Source of the DNA: Acidobacteriaceae bacterium
GTDB taxonomy: Bacteria; Acidobacteriota; Terriglobia; Terriglobales; Acidobacteriaceae
Direction: 5' to 3'
Length of the DNA: 17,282 bases
Assembly (NCBI GenBank): GCA_003154055.1
Contig: PMCH01000077.1
Span: forward strand, 20,438-37,719
Under the pieces are notes generated by a model. The model did no database searches, had not been told where the DNA came from, and saw nothing but the letters and a program-made list of their open reading frames with translations. Position 1 is the stretch's first letter; each line of letters starts with the position of its first letter. The position numbers and the translations under genes are program-made. Shown here in pieces: positions 1-7,853 of this stretch.

Positions 1-2324
1 GGCGTTAGAGCGACGTTATAACGCTGATTGAAGACGTTCTCGGCGGCGGCGAAGACTTCGAGGCCGTGACCCAGGTTGCGCCCAAGGTATGCGTCGACGG
101 TGAAGAACCGGTCGAGCAGGAGAGTGTTCAGGTCATCATCAAACTGCTGGCCGCAGAATGTGCCTTGAATGGTTGCGGTGACAATTTTGGGATTCGCATA
201 GCGGGCTTGCAGCGTGAACTGCTGGTGGGGGACTTGCGGAATCCAGTTTCCAGTAAGCGACGGGTTCAGTCCTGCGATATCGGGAGGCGGTGTAAAACTG
301 GAGACCACGGCGTGCGCGTACTGATAGCCCCCGGCGATCTGGAAGTTTGCCGTCACGCGGAACTCGCCGTCAAGGTCTAACCCGGTCGATAGTGCACGCG
401 CCACATTGAGTTTCTTGCGGGTGATCACGCCGGTATCCGGATCTTTCTTCTCGGTGACGTTGATGATCGCGTTCGTAATGTCGTTCCAGAAGAACGTCGC
501 GCGCAGATTGAGGCGACCCGAGAGCAGGTTCTGCCGGATTCCCGCTTCCACTCCGGTAAGGTGTTCCGCTTTCAAGTCGGGATTTCCCTGGGTTACGGTG
601 TTGCCTTGCCGGAAGCTGCGATAGAGTTCGTTCAACGTGGGAGCGCGGAAGGCTCTGTAACCCGAGGCGGTCAGGGAGGTGCCTTGCCCCACTTTGTAGA
701 GCAGGGAAGCCCTCGGATTGAGTGCATTGGAAGCGCGTTTTGCATACTGAGTCAGTGTGGTAGAGCCGTCTGCATTGATGCGAATGGAGCGCGCATCGAA
801 ATCGCTCCAGTGGTCGTACCCGAGAGACAGGTTCGCAATCAGACGCGATCCAAGCTGGAGAATGTCTTCCCCGAAAACCCTGGCTGTGCGCTCGCGCCCG
901 CCACTAAGGTTCAATCCATTGGGAACCGTATTGCCGCCGATATCCTGTTTGAAAAGGTCTTCGTTACTGGAACCATGCACCTCCTTGGTCTCAAAGCCGG
1001 CAACTAGTGTCTGGATTCTGCCGACTGGGCGCGACCACTGCGCATTGCCACCGAGCGCTTGAGAAGGGACGCGCTGATGATTGGTCAGGGATTCAAAATC
1101 GCGGTTCGAGTGCACCGACTGCACCGCTGAAAACGTCTGGTCGTACGATTCGTACAAACCGAAGAGTCGCGCGGAGAGGGCCCCGACTTTCGCGGTTTCG
1201 TAATTCCATCCGGTGCTGAAATCACCGATTTGCGTGGCGTTCGTTTGGATGACGGTCCCGTTGTGGCGTCCTTCATCGAAATAGGAGCCACGGGCAAACA
1301 CACGGAGGAAGCTGCCAAGACGGCGTCCCAGGTCGAGAGTGGTGAGCTCGTGACGGGAATTCTGGGCGGTATCCACCGATCCGCGCTGCGATAAGGGAAC
1401 CAGCAGGAAACCATCTGTACGGAAAAGGTCGGTGGACACGGAGCCATTCCAGGGACCCAGTCGGGTTCCCGCCCAGAGGGAAAATTGAGGAGTGTTCTCA
1501 TTGCCCCAGGAACCTTCGGCGGAAATCGAAGTCGTCTCGGGCTGGCGAGTACGAAACTGAATCACGCCGCCCATCGCAGTCGAGCCGTAGAGGCTCGATC
1601 CTCCTCCCCCGCGCACGACTTCCACTTCGGAGATGGACTCGCGGGAGACGCGATCCCAATAGACCCAGCCGCCAAAAGGATCGTTGAGGGGGATTTCGTC
1701 CACCAGGACCAACGCACGACTGGTGCCACTGGCGCCGACGCCGCGCATCGAGACGCCTTGCGTGCTCGGATTGGCGGTGCGGCTGCTGGAGCGGCGGAAG
1801 AGGGTGAAGCCGGGAACCTTGCGCAGAACGTCATCGAGCCCCAGCGCCGGTGTGGCCGCCAAATTGTCCGAACTCAGCGCCACCGCGTCCGCGGGCGTGT
1901 CTTCCAGGGCCACGTTGATCCGGCTTGCGCTCACGAGGACGGTCTGAGTCACGCAAATGCAGGCGCAACAACAATCCGCCGGATGAACAACAAAATGAAG
2001 TTCGGGCTGGCCTTCCCACGTTCGCTGGAGACTTTTCGTATCGCACGAGGAAATGGTGATGATGGCAGAACGGACGGGAACCTCGGTCAAGACAAATCTG
2101 CCGTCAGCGCCGGTAGTGACGGTCTGTTGGTAGCTTCCGGCCTCGATCTTTACCTGCGCTCCGGCGACTGCGGTGCCGGTTATGTTGCGTACGATGCCCT
2201 CGACTCGTTGCGTCTGGCCAAAGGCGGCAGCGCATAACGCAAGCGCGGACACAGCAACCGCCACGGCGATGGCTTTGGAGGGCACTGTGGACAGTCTAGC
2301 TAACCCGGCGGAGTTTCTTGTCAT
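1..2324 (-). CDS. TonB-dependent outer-membrane receptor, C-terminus cut by the window edge
   Basis: I read one uninterrupted frame of 774 codons from ATG 2324 to the left edge. The start MTRNSAGLARLSTVPSK and a hydrophobic segment to residue 36 form a signal peptide (likely cut near AFG/Q). Residues 40-95 resemble a carboxypeptidase-regulatory (CnaB-like) domain (VEGIVRNITGTAVAGAQV, GADGRFVL). A TonB-box-like TQTVLVSA follows at 126-133, then a plug (LRKVPGFTLFRR, MRGVGASGTSRALVLVDEIPLND, EVVRGGGGSSLYGSTAMGGV), then a beta-barrel with alternating strands. The visible end, ENVFNQRYNVALTP, is the usual penultimate-strand motif, so only a few tens of residues are missing. An odd CCCACIC lies at 118-124. 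The gene begins 8 nt after the rph stop, with no clear Shine-Dalgarno, so it may be cotranscribed with rph. GTG 2285 is an alternative start that leaves a tidier signal peptide. The barrel resembles cobalamin or siderophore receptors, but the substrate cannot be told. Confidence 0.93.
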   Translation of the reverse strand, partial: MTRNSAGLARLSTVPSKAIAVAVAVSALALCAAAFGQTQRVEGIVRNITGTAVAGAQVKIEAGSYQQTVTTGADGRFVLTEVPVRSAIITISSCDTKSLQRTWEGQPELHFVVHPADCCCACICVTQTVLVSASRINVALEDTPADAVALSSDNLAATPALGLDDVLRKVPGFTLFRRSSSRTANPSTQGVSMRGVGASGTSRALVLVDEIPLNDPFGGWVYWDRVSRESISEVEVVRGGGGSSLYGSTAMGGVIQFRTRQPETTSISAEGSWGNENTPQFSLWAGTRLGPWNGSVSTDLFRTDGFLLVPLSQRGSVDTAQNSRHELTTLDLGRRLGSFLRVFARGSYFDEGRHNGTVIQTNATQIGDFSTGWNYETAKVGALSARLFGLYESYDQTFSAVQSVHSNRDFESLTNHQRVPSQALGGNAQWSRPVGRIQTLVAGFETKEVHGSSNEDLFKQDIGGNTVPNGLNLSGGRERTARVFGEDILQLGSRLIANLSLGYDHWSDFDARSIRINADGSTTLTQYAKRASNALNPRASLLYKVGQGTSLTASGYRAFRAPTLNELYRSFRQGNTVTQGNPDLKAEHLTGVEAGIRQNLLSGRLNLRATFFWNDITNAIINVTEKKDPDTGVITRKKLNVARALSTGLDLDGEFRVTANFQIAGGYQYAHAVVSSFTPPPDIAGLNPSLTGNWIPQVPHQQFTLQARYANPKIVTATIQGTFCGQQFDDDLNTLLLDRFFTVDAYLGRNLGHGLEVFAAAENVFNQRYNVALT

Positions 2325-2332
2325 GACCGACG

Positions 2333-3070
2333 TTACTGGCGCAGGGCTAGGGAACCGAGCAAGGCCTGCTGCTTCGCAATCAGGGATTGAATCCCCTGGC
2401 GGGCCAGCGACATCATTTTCGCGAGTTGAGCGTCGTCGAAGACCTGGTGTTCGGCGGTGGCTTGCAGTTCGACAATCTTGTTGCCGGCGGTCATGACGAA
2501 GTTCATGTCCACGTCAGCGCGCGAGTCTTCTTCGTAGTTGAGGTCGAGAAGGATTTCGCCATCCACAATGCCGACGCTGATGGCGGCGACAAAGTCCTTG
2601 ATGGGTGCTGAAGTCAGCGTGCCCGCTTCGATCAGGCGCTGGAGCGCCAGGCCGAGCGCCACGAAAGCGCCGGTGATCGAGGCGGTGCGGGTGCCTCCAT
2701 CTGCCTGGATTACGTCGCAATCGATCCAGATGGTGCGCTCCCCCAGCCGGCGGAGGTCCGCGACGGCGCGCAGCGAACGACCAATCAGTCGCTGGATTTC
2801 CTGGGTGCGTCCGCTCTGGCGGCCTTTGGCAGACTCGCGCGCGGTGCGGGTGAGGGTGGCGCGTGGGAGCATGCCGTACTCGCTGGAGATCCAGCCCTTG
2901 CCCGAGTTGCGCAGAAAAGCGGGAACGGTTTCTTCGACCGAGGCGGTGCAGATGACGCGGGTGTTGCCCACTTCAATCAGCGCGGAACCTTCGGCGGTGG
3001 AGATGAAGTCGGGAATGATGTTTACCGGACGGATCTGGTCAGGATTGCGGTTGTCGCTGCGGAAGATCAT
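2333..3070 (-). CDS. rph: Ribonuclease PH
   Basis: RNase PH is a phosphorolytic 3'-5' exoribonuclease that trims tRNA 3' ends, releasing nucleoside diphosphates; it works in the cytoplasm as a hexamer. The 245-residue protein matches the usual length of about 240. It opens with MIFRSDNRNPDQIRPV, the family's N-terminal R-x-D-x-R...RPV signature, so I chose ATG 3070 over the longer open frame that continues to 3298. Phosphate-site residues are visible at R88 (SGRTQEIQRLIGRSLR) and T127-R128 (ADGGTRTASITGAFVAL). The acidic metal-binding stretch EEDSRADVDMN lies at 180-190, and the AEHQVF segment near 207. The zinc-ribbon gene lies 82 nt upstream on the same strand and the TonB receptor starts 8 nt downstream. 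No good Shine-Dalgarno precedes the start. The rdgB-like pyrophosphatase that often follows rph is absent here. Confidence 0.97.
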   Translation of the reverse strand: MIFRSDNRNPDQIRPVNIIPDFISTAEGSALIEVGNTRVICTASVEETVPAFLRNSGKGWISSEYGMLPRATLTRTARESAKGRQSGRTQEIQRLIGRSLRAVADLRRLGERTIWIDCDVIQADGGTRTASITGAFVALGLALQRLIEAGTLTSAPIKDFVAAISVGIVDGEILLDLNYEEDSRADVDMNFVMTAGNKIVELQATAEHQVFDDAQLAKMMSLARQGIQSLIAKQQALLGSLALRQ

Positions 3071-3078
3071 CTTGCAGG

Positions 3079-3084
3079 ATTCTA
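3079..3084 (-). promoter_or_regulatory. Possible -10 element for rph
   Basis: Read on the minus strand this is TAGAAT, a good match to the sigma-70 -10 box, ending 8 nt before the rph ATG. Transcription from it would give an almost leaderless message, consistent with the missing Shine-Dalgarno. No convincing -35 box is visible at 16-18 nt. Confidence 0.25.
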
Positions 3085-3152
3085 AATGATGAGGAGGGGT
3101 GTTACGGGCTTCAGGCTGGCACTGATCGCAGATGGGCCCGGTCCCGCTTCCT

Positions 3153-3566
3153 TCAGAACTCGAAGTAGCCGCCCGATGTGGCTCGACGCGGGCCGTCATC
3201 GGTGCCGGTGGCGGACAGGATGTCGGCACCCAGCAACCCGGCAACGCCGCGCAGATTCTCCCAGGCTGCCTCGGTGAGAGCGGGGTCGGAGCCGACAAGA
3301 TCGCGGATCATCTGCCACGCAGCCAGATTGAGCGCGCCTTCCGGAGCAGGGCCCATGGCCAGCGAGACGGAACACTGAGGGCAGAAGCAGATCCGCTGGG
3401 AAGTCGATTTTTGCCGCGGCCTCACGCCCACCGTCTGCGCGAACATATAGACCGCCACCGATTTGTGTCCAGCCTCAATCTGTCGACCACAGCGAAGGCA
3501 GTGCAGGTTCTCCACAGGTCCTCTTTCGGGCGGCCAATTGAGGCCGAAGAAAAATACTGTCTCCAT
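3153..3566 (-). CDS. Small hypothetical zinc-ribbon protein
   Basis: This encodes 137 residues from ATG 3566. It has two CxxC knuckles, LHCLRCGRQI near residues 22-31 and ICFCPQCS near 59-66, an arrangement that normally binds one zinc ion. The rest is a short helical region with LNLAAWQMIRDLVG and ends in GGYFEF. There is no signal peptide or membrane segment, so it is probably cytoplasmic. I do not recognise a named family and assign no reaction; such ribbons often mediate nucleic-acid or protein contacts. The frame stays open upstream to 3812, but that part is Arg/His/Pro-rich and overlaps the opposite-strand Nudix gene, so I discard it. A GTG 17 codons further in (residue 18) has GAGG just upstream and is a credible alternative start. 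It is read toward rph with 82 nt between them. Confidence 0.7.
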   Translation of the reverse strand: METVFFFGLNWPPERGPVENLHCLRCGRQIEAGHKSVAVYMFAQTVGVRPRQKSTSQRICFCPQCSVSLAMGPAPEGALNLAAWQMIRDLVGSDPALTEAAWENLRGVAGLLGADILSATGTDDGPRRATSGGYFEF

Positions 3567-3709
3567 GCGTGGGCAAGGCGCAAGTGTGTAGAAGGATTCG
3601 GGCGGGTGTTTGCGGCGAAACCTACGCCGTACGCAAGGGTGCGGAGGATGTGGCTGCTCCCGGCGTCCAGCCCGAACCACGCTGTGCTCTAGCCAGAAGC
3701 GGATGCAGT

Positions 3710-3751
3710 CGTGCACTCTGCTGATATGGGTACTGGGTCTGTGAGTGCACG
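3710..3751. repeat. Perfect 9-bp inverted repeat over the Nudix start region
   Basis: CGTGCACTC at 3710-3718 is the exact reverse complement of GAGTGCACG at 3743-3751, with 24 bp between. The arms contain or flank all three candidate start codons of the Nudix gene (GTG 3711, ATG 3726, GTG 3741) and lie between two divergent genes. It could be an operator or an RNA hairpin covering the translation start. It may also be chance, so confidence refers to its being functional. Confidence 0.4.
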
Positions 3752-4280
3752 GCAGTCGCGTCTGCCCGCAGGTGATGCGCGTGGCCGAATCAATCCAACA
3801 TCCGCCCGGCACTTACCGCTGGCGGATCTCCGGCGGCTGCGTGGATCGGAACAGGTGGCTGCGGTCTGCTACCGGGTCCGCAAGAGTGGCATTGAATTCC
3901 TGCTGGTGCAAACCCGGGGCGGGCGCTGGACTTTTCCCAAGGGCGGCGCCGAACCAGGGTTGACTCACGCGCAGGCGGCGGCCCTCGAGGCTTTTGAAGA
4001 AGCAGGGGTTCACGGGCGGATGGAGGAACTGTCGTTCACCCGGTATGTTCGTCGCAAGCGGGGCGAGGTGCGCGATTCGGTTTTCGAATTGGTGGTGAAT
4101 GCTCATCTGTGCGAGGTCTTGTGGCTCGACCCGCCGCAGGAAGCGGATCGCAATCCGACGTGGTTTTCAGTCGAGAAAGCGAAGCGGCGGTTGCGGGAGG
4201 ATCGAGGGGTGGACTGTGCGGATGAGTTCACTCGGGTCGTGGACCATGCGGTAGGCCGCATCCAGCGCTTGCACGGTTGA
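3726..4280 (+). CDS. Nudix-family hydrolase with a variant Nudix box
   Basis: Nudix enzymes hydrolyse nucleoside diphosphates linked to another moiety, using a metal held by the glutamates of the Nudix box. From ATG 3726 the protein has 184 residues, with strand EQVAAVCYRVRKSGIEFLLVQTR, then RWTFPKGG leading into the box at residues 73-95 (GGAEPGLTHAQAA, then ALEAFEEAGV). The catalytic EExG (E91, E92, G94) and E88 are present. The usual Glu at box position 7 and Arg at position 15 are both Leu. The context FPKGG and the tail WFSVEKAKRRL resemble the group that includes diphosphoinositol-polyphosphate and dinucleoside-polyphosphate hydrolases, but the substrate is unknown. The start is uncertain: GTG 3711 and GTG 3741 are in frame and none has a good Shine-Dalgarno. 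It faces the GerMN gene convergently. Confidence 0.88.
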   Translation: MGTGSVSARQSRLPAGDARGRINPTSARHLPLADLRRLRGSEQVAAVCYRVRKSGIEFLLVQTRGGRWTFPKGGAEPGLTHAQAAALEAFEEAGVHGRMEELSFTRYVRRKRGEVRDSVFELVVNAHLCEVLWLDPPQEADRNPTWFSVEKAKRRLREDRGVDCADEFTRVVDHAVGRIQRLHG

Positions 4281-4325
4281 TTCGAGCTTCGGACTGAAGA
4301 GCAACTCTCCTGGCAAGCCATTGCA

Positions 4326-4339
4326 GCCCCTGAAGGGGC
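4326..4339. terminator. Short GC hairpin between convergent genes
   Basis: GCCCC-TGAA-GGGGC forms a 5-bp stem with a 4-nt loop in the 119-bp gap between the Nudix gene and the GerMN gene, which converge here. There is no T-run on either side, so it is at best a weak or factor-dependent terminator serving both directions. Confidence 0.3.
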
Positions 4340-4399
4340 GGTTGATGATTCTGCAGTCACGGCATCGCCAAATGCCCTGATACGAAGCCCAACATCTAC

Positions 4400-4996
4400 T
4401 CATTGCCGAGCTTTCTCAGCCAAGGCCTGTCCGACCGCGGTTACATCGAAAAACTCGGTCAGGTCCGCATGTCCCGCCAGCGTTTCGCGGGTTCTGCCTT
4501 CGACCAGAATGCGCACACGCCGGACACCTGGGACGTTGACCGCCAGCGTTTCTACCAGCGAATTCACGGTCAGCTGTTCATCCAGAATTCCGGAGCGATG
4601 CTGGTCGGCGAAGGGTGCGTTCAAATCAATAACGGCGACGCCTGGATCGACGAGGTAGATGCTGCGGATGTCGGCGGCCGGCGCCAGAGGATGGGGAGAG
4701 CCGGGCTGCTGGTAGATCCCGAGCAGGGCGCGCAATAACTCTTCGGCGCGTTGCTGGCGGCCTCCGGGGAGCGGGATCTGAGCCGACCGCGGGCGCAGGA
4801 TTCCGGCTTCGTCGTCGGCAACATACAACGTGACGGTCTCGGTGGGACCGGAGGCGGGAGGCGCAACCGGCCGCGCGTCCGCAGCGGTTGCCTGGAGTTC
4901 CGCCGCCCGCCGCCGCATCTGGCGCAGGTAGAGACTCATCGATAGCACCAGGACCAACATCGCCGCTACGCCGATGACGAGGTGCCGGGGAATCAT
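4400..4996 (-). CDS. Membrane-anchored GerMN-domain protein
   Basis: The 198-residue protein has one N-terminal transmembrane segment (residues 7-24, VIGVAAMLVLVLSMSLYL) followed by RQMRRRAAE, then a Pro/Ala linker. The GerMN domain spans about 54-175 (VTLYVADDEAGILRPRSAQIP, AEELLRALLG, IRSIYLVDPGVAVIDLNAPFAD, VNSLVETLAVNVPGVRRVRILVEGR). By the positive-inside rule the domain is probably periplasmic, anchored to the inner membrane, although a basic cluster follows the helix. The domain is named after Bacillus GerM, a lipoprotein needed for sporulation and germination, but it is common in non-sporulating bacteria where its role is envelope-related and poorly defined. Its ATG overlaps the amidase stop (ATGA), so the two are translationally coupled and probably act together on peptidoglycan. 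There is no evidence for sporulation here. Confidence 0.9.
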   Translation of the reverse strand: MIPRHLVIGVAAMLVLVLSMSLYLRQMRRRAAELQATAADARPVAPPASGPTETVTLYVADDEAGILRPRSAQIPLPGGRQQRAEELLRALLGIYQQPGSPHPLAPAADIRSIYLVDPGVAVIDLNAPFADQHRSGILDEQLTVNSLVETLAVNVPGVRRVRILVEGRTRETLAGHADLTEFFDVTAVGQALAEKARQ

Positions 4997-6450
4997 GGTT
5001 GCGCTCCCAATGCTACCCGCTGGGACGCGACCGCGTCGGCGATCGCTGCCGCAGCTTTCTGCTGATAGTTCGCCGAGGAAAGCTCGTTCACTCCGTTTGG
5101 CCCGGGAGCCAGCTCCACCGCCACCGCCGCATGCGAAAGATTGTTTAACGGCCGCAACGATGCGGAAGTCGCATGAGCAGGGATTTCCTGCTTCAGTAAT
5201 TCACTCACGATGGCGGCCGCTATGCCCTGACTGATGGGCAGGGCCGGTGTTTGCGTCCCGTTCCATGCGTGAAACGCTCCGTTGCCTGGACCCTCGACGG
5301 GAAGCAGGGCGGTATAGACGCGCGCGCCGCTGCCCTGCGATGCGGCATGCAGGGCCACGTAGATCACTCCCCGGGCCGCATTTGCGGCGGCGGCGCGTTG
5401 ATCGAGAGTGAGGGTCGTATCTGCGTCGCGGAGGAGCAGAACGGAGAGACCGCGAATGTCGAGTTCGTGCCGCAACAGGCGGCCAAATCCCAGGGTGACG
5501 TCTTTCTCGGCCAGCTTGTCATTCAACGCGGCGCCGCGCTCGTCGCCACCATGGGCTGGATCGACCACTACCAGGAAACGGCGACCACTCCCAGTAAGGA
5601 GGGGCGGAGGAATCGGCGGAGGAACCTGTGATTGCGTAGATGGCGGGTTCTCAGTCGTGGGCGGGGGCGATGTGCCCGGAGGCAGGCCCGTCGGCGCTCC
5701 GCCCGCACTCTGCATTGACTGGGAGAGGGCAGCGACCGTGATGGTCCGGCTATTGTTGCTGAAGGTGGCCATCAGAGGTGCAGTGCCACTGATGGTCAAC
5801 TCGGCGGTGCCGTTGGTCTCAGCGTAGCTGGCTTGGGTGATGGTCCTGTTATCGAACGATAAGGATTGCGTTGCTGGCGAAACCAGTGGGTCACGAGTGA
5901 AGACCATGTGGAGCTTGCCGGGTTCGGTGGAGATCGTCGGATTGACAGGTCCAGTGAAATTGAGCACCAGCCGCGCGGGGTTCGTGCTATCGATTTGCGC
6001 AGTGACATGCGTGATCACGTCGCCGATAAATAAACGTCGCGCGCTCTCGTGAAAATTGACCGACGTGCCCAGGAATCGGGGCAGCAGGGAACTCAGCGAA
6101 CCGGCGGGCACCAGGCCGCGGGAATTCTCGATCAGGAAGCTGGACGGGAGATCGAAATCCCGGCCGCGGATCTTGGCGCGGGTCTTGCCCGCAGCAAAAT
6201 CGCAGTCTGCATCATTGAAACGAAGTTTCCAGTGCAGTCCCTCCACCCGGGCGCTCACCCGGCCCAAAGGCTCCAGGAGCTCAAACAGCCCAACATACTC
6301 GCGGCCCGCGCGGTCCACTACCGGCAGACTATAGGTAGCCACCGCAGAATAGACGGAGAGATGTTTTTCGTCGCCCGAGGAAGCCGCCGCCAGAAACAAC
6401 AGGGCGGACAGCAAGGCGGCTAACGTTTTCTTGGTCGCAGGGAATGGCAC
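4993..6450 (-). CDS. N-acetylmuramoyl-L-alanine amidase (Amidase_3) with AMIN-like region
   Basis: This zinc amidase class cuts the bond between N-acetylmuramic acid and the stem peptide of peptidoglycan in the periplasm. The 485-residue product has a signal peptide (KKTLAALLSALLFLAAASS), a copper-amine-oxidase-N-like region near 40-145, an AMIN-like beta domain at about 146-240 (ARLVLNFTGPVNPTI), a Pro/Thr/Ser linker at 250-287 and the catalytic domain from about 291. All four expected active-site residues are visible: H300 (VVVDPAHGGDERG), E315 (DKLAEKDVTL), H368 (IYVALHAAS) and E446 (AVAVELAPG). The flanks of the last two differ from the common SIHANA and VExGFxSN forms. The start is GTG 6450. 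AMIN domains target amidases to the envelope and septum in related enzymes. Its stop overlaps the downstream GerMN start by 4 nt. Confidence 0.93.
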   Translation of the reverse strand: MPFPATKKTLAALLSALLFLAAASSGDEKHLSVYSAVATYSLPVVDRAGREYVGLFELLEPLGRVSARVEGLHWKLRFNDADCDFAAGKTRAKIRGRDFDLPSSFLIENSRGLVPAGSLSSLLPRFLGTSVNFHESARRLFIGDVITHVTAQIDSTNPARLVLNFTGPVNPTISTEPGKLHMVFTRDPLVSPATQSLSFDNRTITQASYAETNGTAELTISGTAPLMATFSNNSRTITVAALSQSMQSAGGAPTGLPPGTSPPPTTENPPSTQSQVPPPIPPPLLTGSGRRFLVVVDPAHGGDERGAALNDKLAEKDVTLGFGRLLRHELDIRGLSVLLLRDADTTLTLDQRAAAANAARGVIYVALHAASQGSGARVYTALLPVEGPGNGAFHAWNGTQTPALPISQGIAAAIVSELLKQEIPAHATSASLRPLNNLSHAAVAVELAPGPNGVNELSSANYQQKAAAAIADAVASQRVALGAQP

Positions 6451-6532
6451 CTAACGAAACCCTAACCCCCGGCGAGTTCCTTGCCCACAGTTTTCTTCAG
6501 GCTTTCTCTTGTGGGCCGCGTTGCCGAGTTTT

Positions 6533-7840
6533 TCAGTCGAGCGCATAAATGGTGAGGCCGCTCAGCAGCTTGGGGTAGAAGTCGGTGGACTTCTGCGGCA
6601 TCACATCGCCGGCGAACGCGATGTCTCGCATTTGCTCGATCCGCACCGGATTCATGAGGAATGCCGCCTGCGCTTTGCCCGTGTGCACCTGAGCCAGAGC
6701 GTCGGACGCCTCGCGGTGATACGAGATATTCTGCAGGTTGCGGACCGCCTCCTCGGAAATCTTCAAGACGCCCTCCAGCAGGCACTTATGCAACTGAACG
6801 ACGTCCAGAGACTGTTGGCGAAGAGAAAGGCCTGCGAACAGGTTGGTTCCCAGTGCTTTCGGCAAGTGCATCAGCAGAGTGTGGTGGGCGGTGGCTGCCA
6901 ACAACGCCGTCCCGGCTCGCCCCGCCTGGGCCAGAATGGAAGTGGCTCGAACTGCATCGATCCCGGCATCCATTTCTTCGACGTTGAAGAAACGGCGCGC
7001 CCCGGCCAGCAGTTCCGCCTCAGAAAAAGATGGCAGCCCGTGCACAACGCGGTGAGTGGGCAGGATGACCAGGCCCGGGTTGTTCATGTTGACCAGGGTC
7101 ATCATCACGGAATCGTAGGGCGCGTCGCCCGAGCCGGGAGCGGCCGCGCGGCGCTCGTCGCGATAGGCCAGGGCAGTTTCGTACCGGTGATGGCCGTCGG
7201 CAATGATGAGCTTCTGGTCCTGCATCTGGGCCTGCACTGCGGCAATGGCTGCCGGATCGGAGATCTTCCAGACGCGGTGCGCTACGCCAAGCTCGTCGGT
7301 AACCTCAATATCAGGTATCGCCGCAGACTGCAGCAGGGCGTCTGTCTCGCCCGAGCCGTTGTACAGCATGAAGATTTGCCCGAAGTGGGCACGGGTGGCG
7401 CGGAGCAGGTTCAGACGGTCGACCTTGGGCCCGGAGTGCGTGAGTTCATGCCGGAAGACGACCCCGGCGGAATAGTCCTCAAGACGGCCAGCAGCGATGA
7501 ATCCACGGCGTTTCGCCTGCGCCGGGCTTCCGGGAGTCGTGCCCGGAACTGCGAATGTCTGGGAGTAGCTGTAAAGGGCGGGCTCGGGGTCCTGCCGCAG
7601 GACACCGGACTGACGCCAGTCCCGAAAGCTGGCCGCCGCCCGGGTGTAGACGTTTTCAGTCTCCCCGTCGCCGGGCAGACGCTTCCCCAAGATGATCCGG
7701 ACCAGGTTATGGGGGTTGGCTTCGTAGTAACGTTCCTGCATCTCGGGCGTTATCTTGTCGTAAGGCTGGGTAACCACCCGCGTAACCGGAACAAGGTCGG
7801 GAGCATAACGCCAAGCTTTAAAAGGAGAGATTCTGGCCAT
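6533..7840 (-). CDS. DUF1015 family protein (COG4198-like)
   Basis: The 435-residue protein has the usual length for DUF1015 and its hallmark IADGHHRYETALAYRDE at about 213-229, followed by NMNNPGLVILPTHRVVHGLP near 251-270. The start MARISPFKAWRYAPDL and the VVTQPYDKITPEMQERYYEANPHNLVRIILGK segment are also typical. There is no signal peptide, so it is likely cytoplasmic. The function is unestablished to my knowledge; the conserved DGHHR looks like a catalytic or ligand site. ATG 7840 has no Shine-Dalgarno but sits just downstream of a strong extended -10 box, suggesting a leaderless message. It is 82 nt upstream of the amidase gene on the same strand, so readthrough is possible. A long opposite-strand frame at 6509-7846 is a shadow of this gene. 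Confidence 0.93.
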   Translation of the reverse strand: MARISPFKAWRYAPDLVPVTRVVTQPYDKITPEMQERYYEANPHNLVRIILGKRLPGDGETENVYTRAAASFRDWRQSGVLRQDPEPALYSYSQTFAVPGTTPGSPAQAKRRGFIAAGRLEDYSAGVVFRHELTHSGPKVDRLNLLRATRAHFGQIFMLYNGSGETDALLQSAAIPDIEVTDELGVAHRVWKISDPAAIAAVQAQMQDQKLIIADGHHRYETALAYRDERRAAAPGSGDAPYDSVMMTLVNMNNPGLVILPTHRVVHGLPSFSEAELLAGARRFFNVEEMDAGIDAVRATSILAQAGRAGTALLAATAHHTLLMHLPKALGTNLFAGLSLRQQSLDVVQLHKCLLEGVLKISEEAVRNLQNISYHREASDALAQVHTGKAQAAFLMNPVRIEQMRDIAFAGDVMPQKSTDFYPKLLSGLTIYALD

Positions 7841-7853
7841 GGGTGAACGGAAG

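Noticed and set aside
3071..3298. Longer N-terminus for RNase PH reaching 3298
   Set aside because: The extra 76 residues are Pro/Cys/Arg-rich, overlap the zinc-ribbon gene and precede the conserved family N-terminus.
4400..4996. GerMN domain taken as a sign of a spore-forming host
   Set aside because: The domain is widespread outside spore formers, and no sporulation genes are present in the window.
6509..7846. A 445-codon open frame on the plus strand
   Set aside because: It lies exactly opposite the DUF1015 gene, has no recognisable motifs and is rich in residues expected from reverse-reading GC-rich codons. It is a shadow frame.
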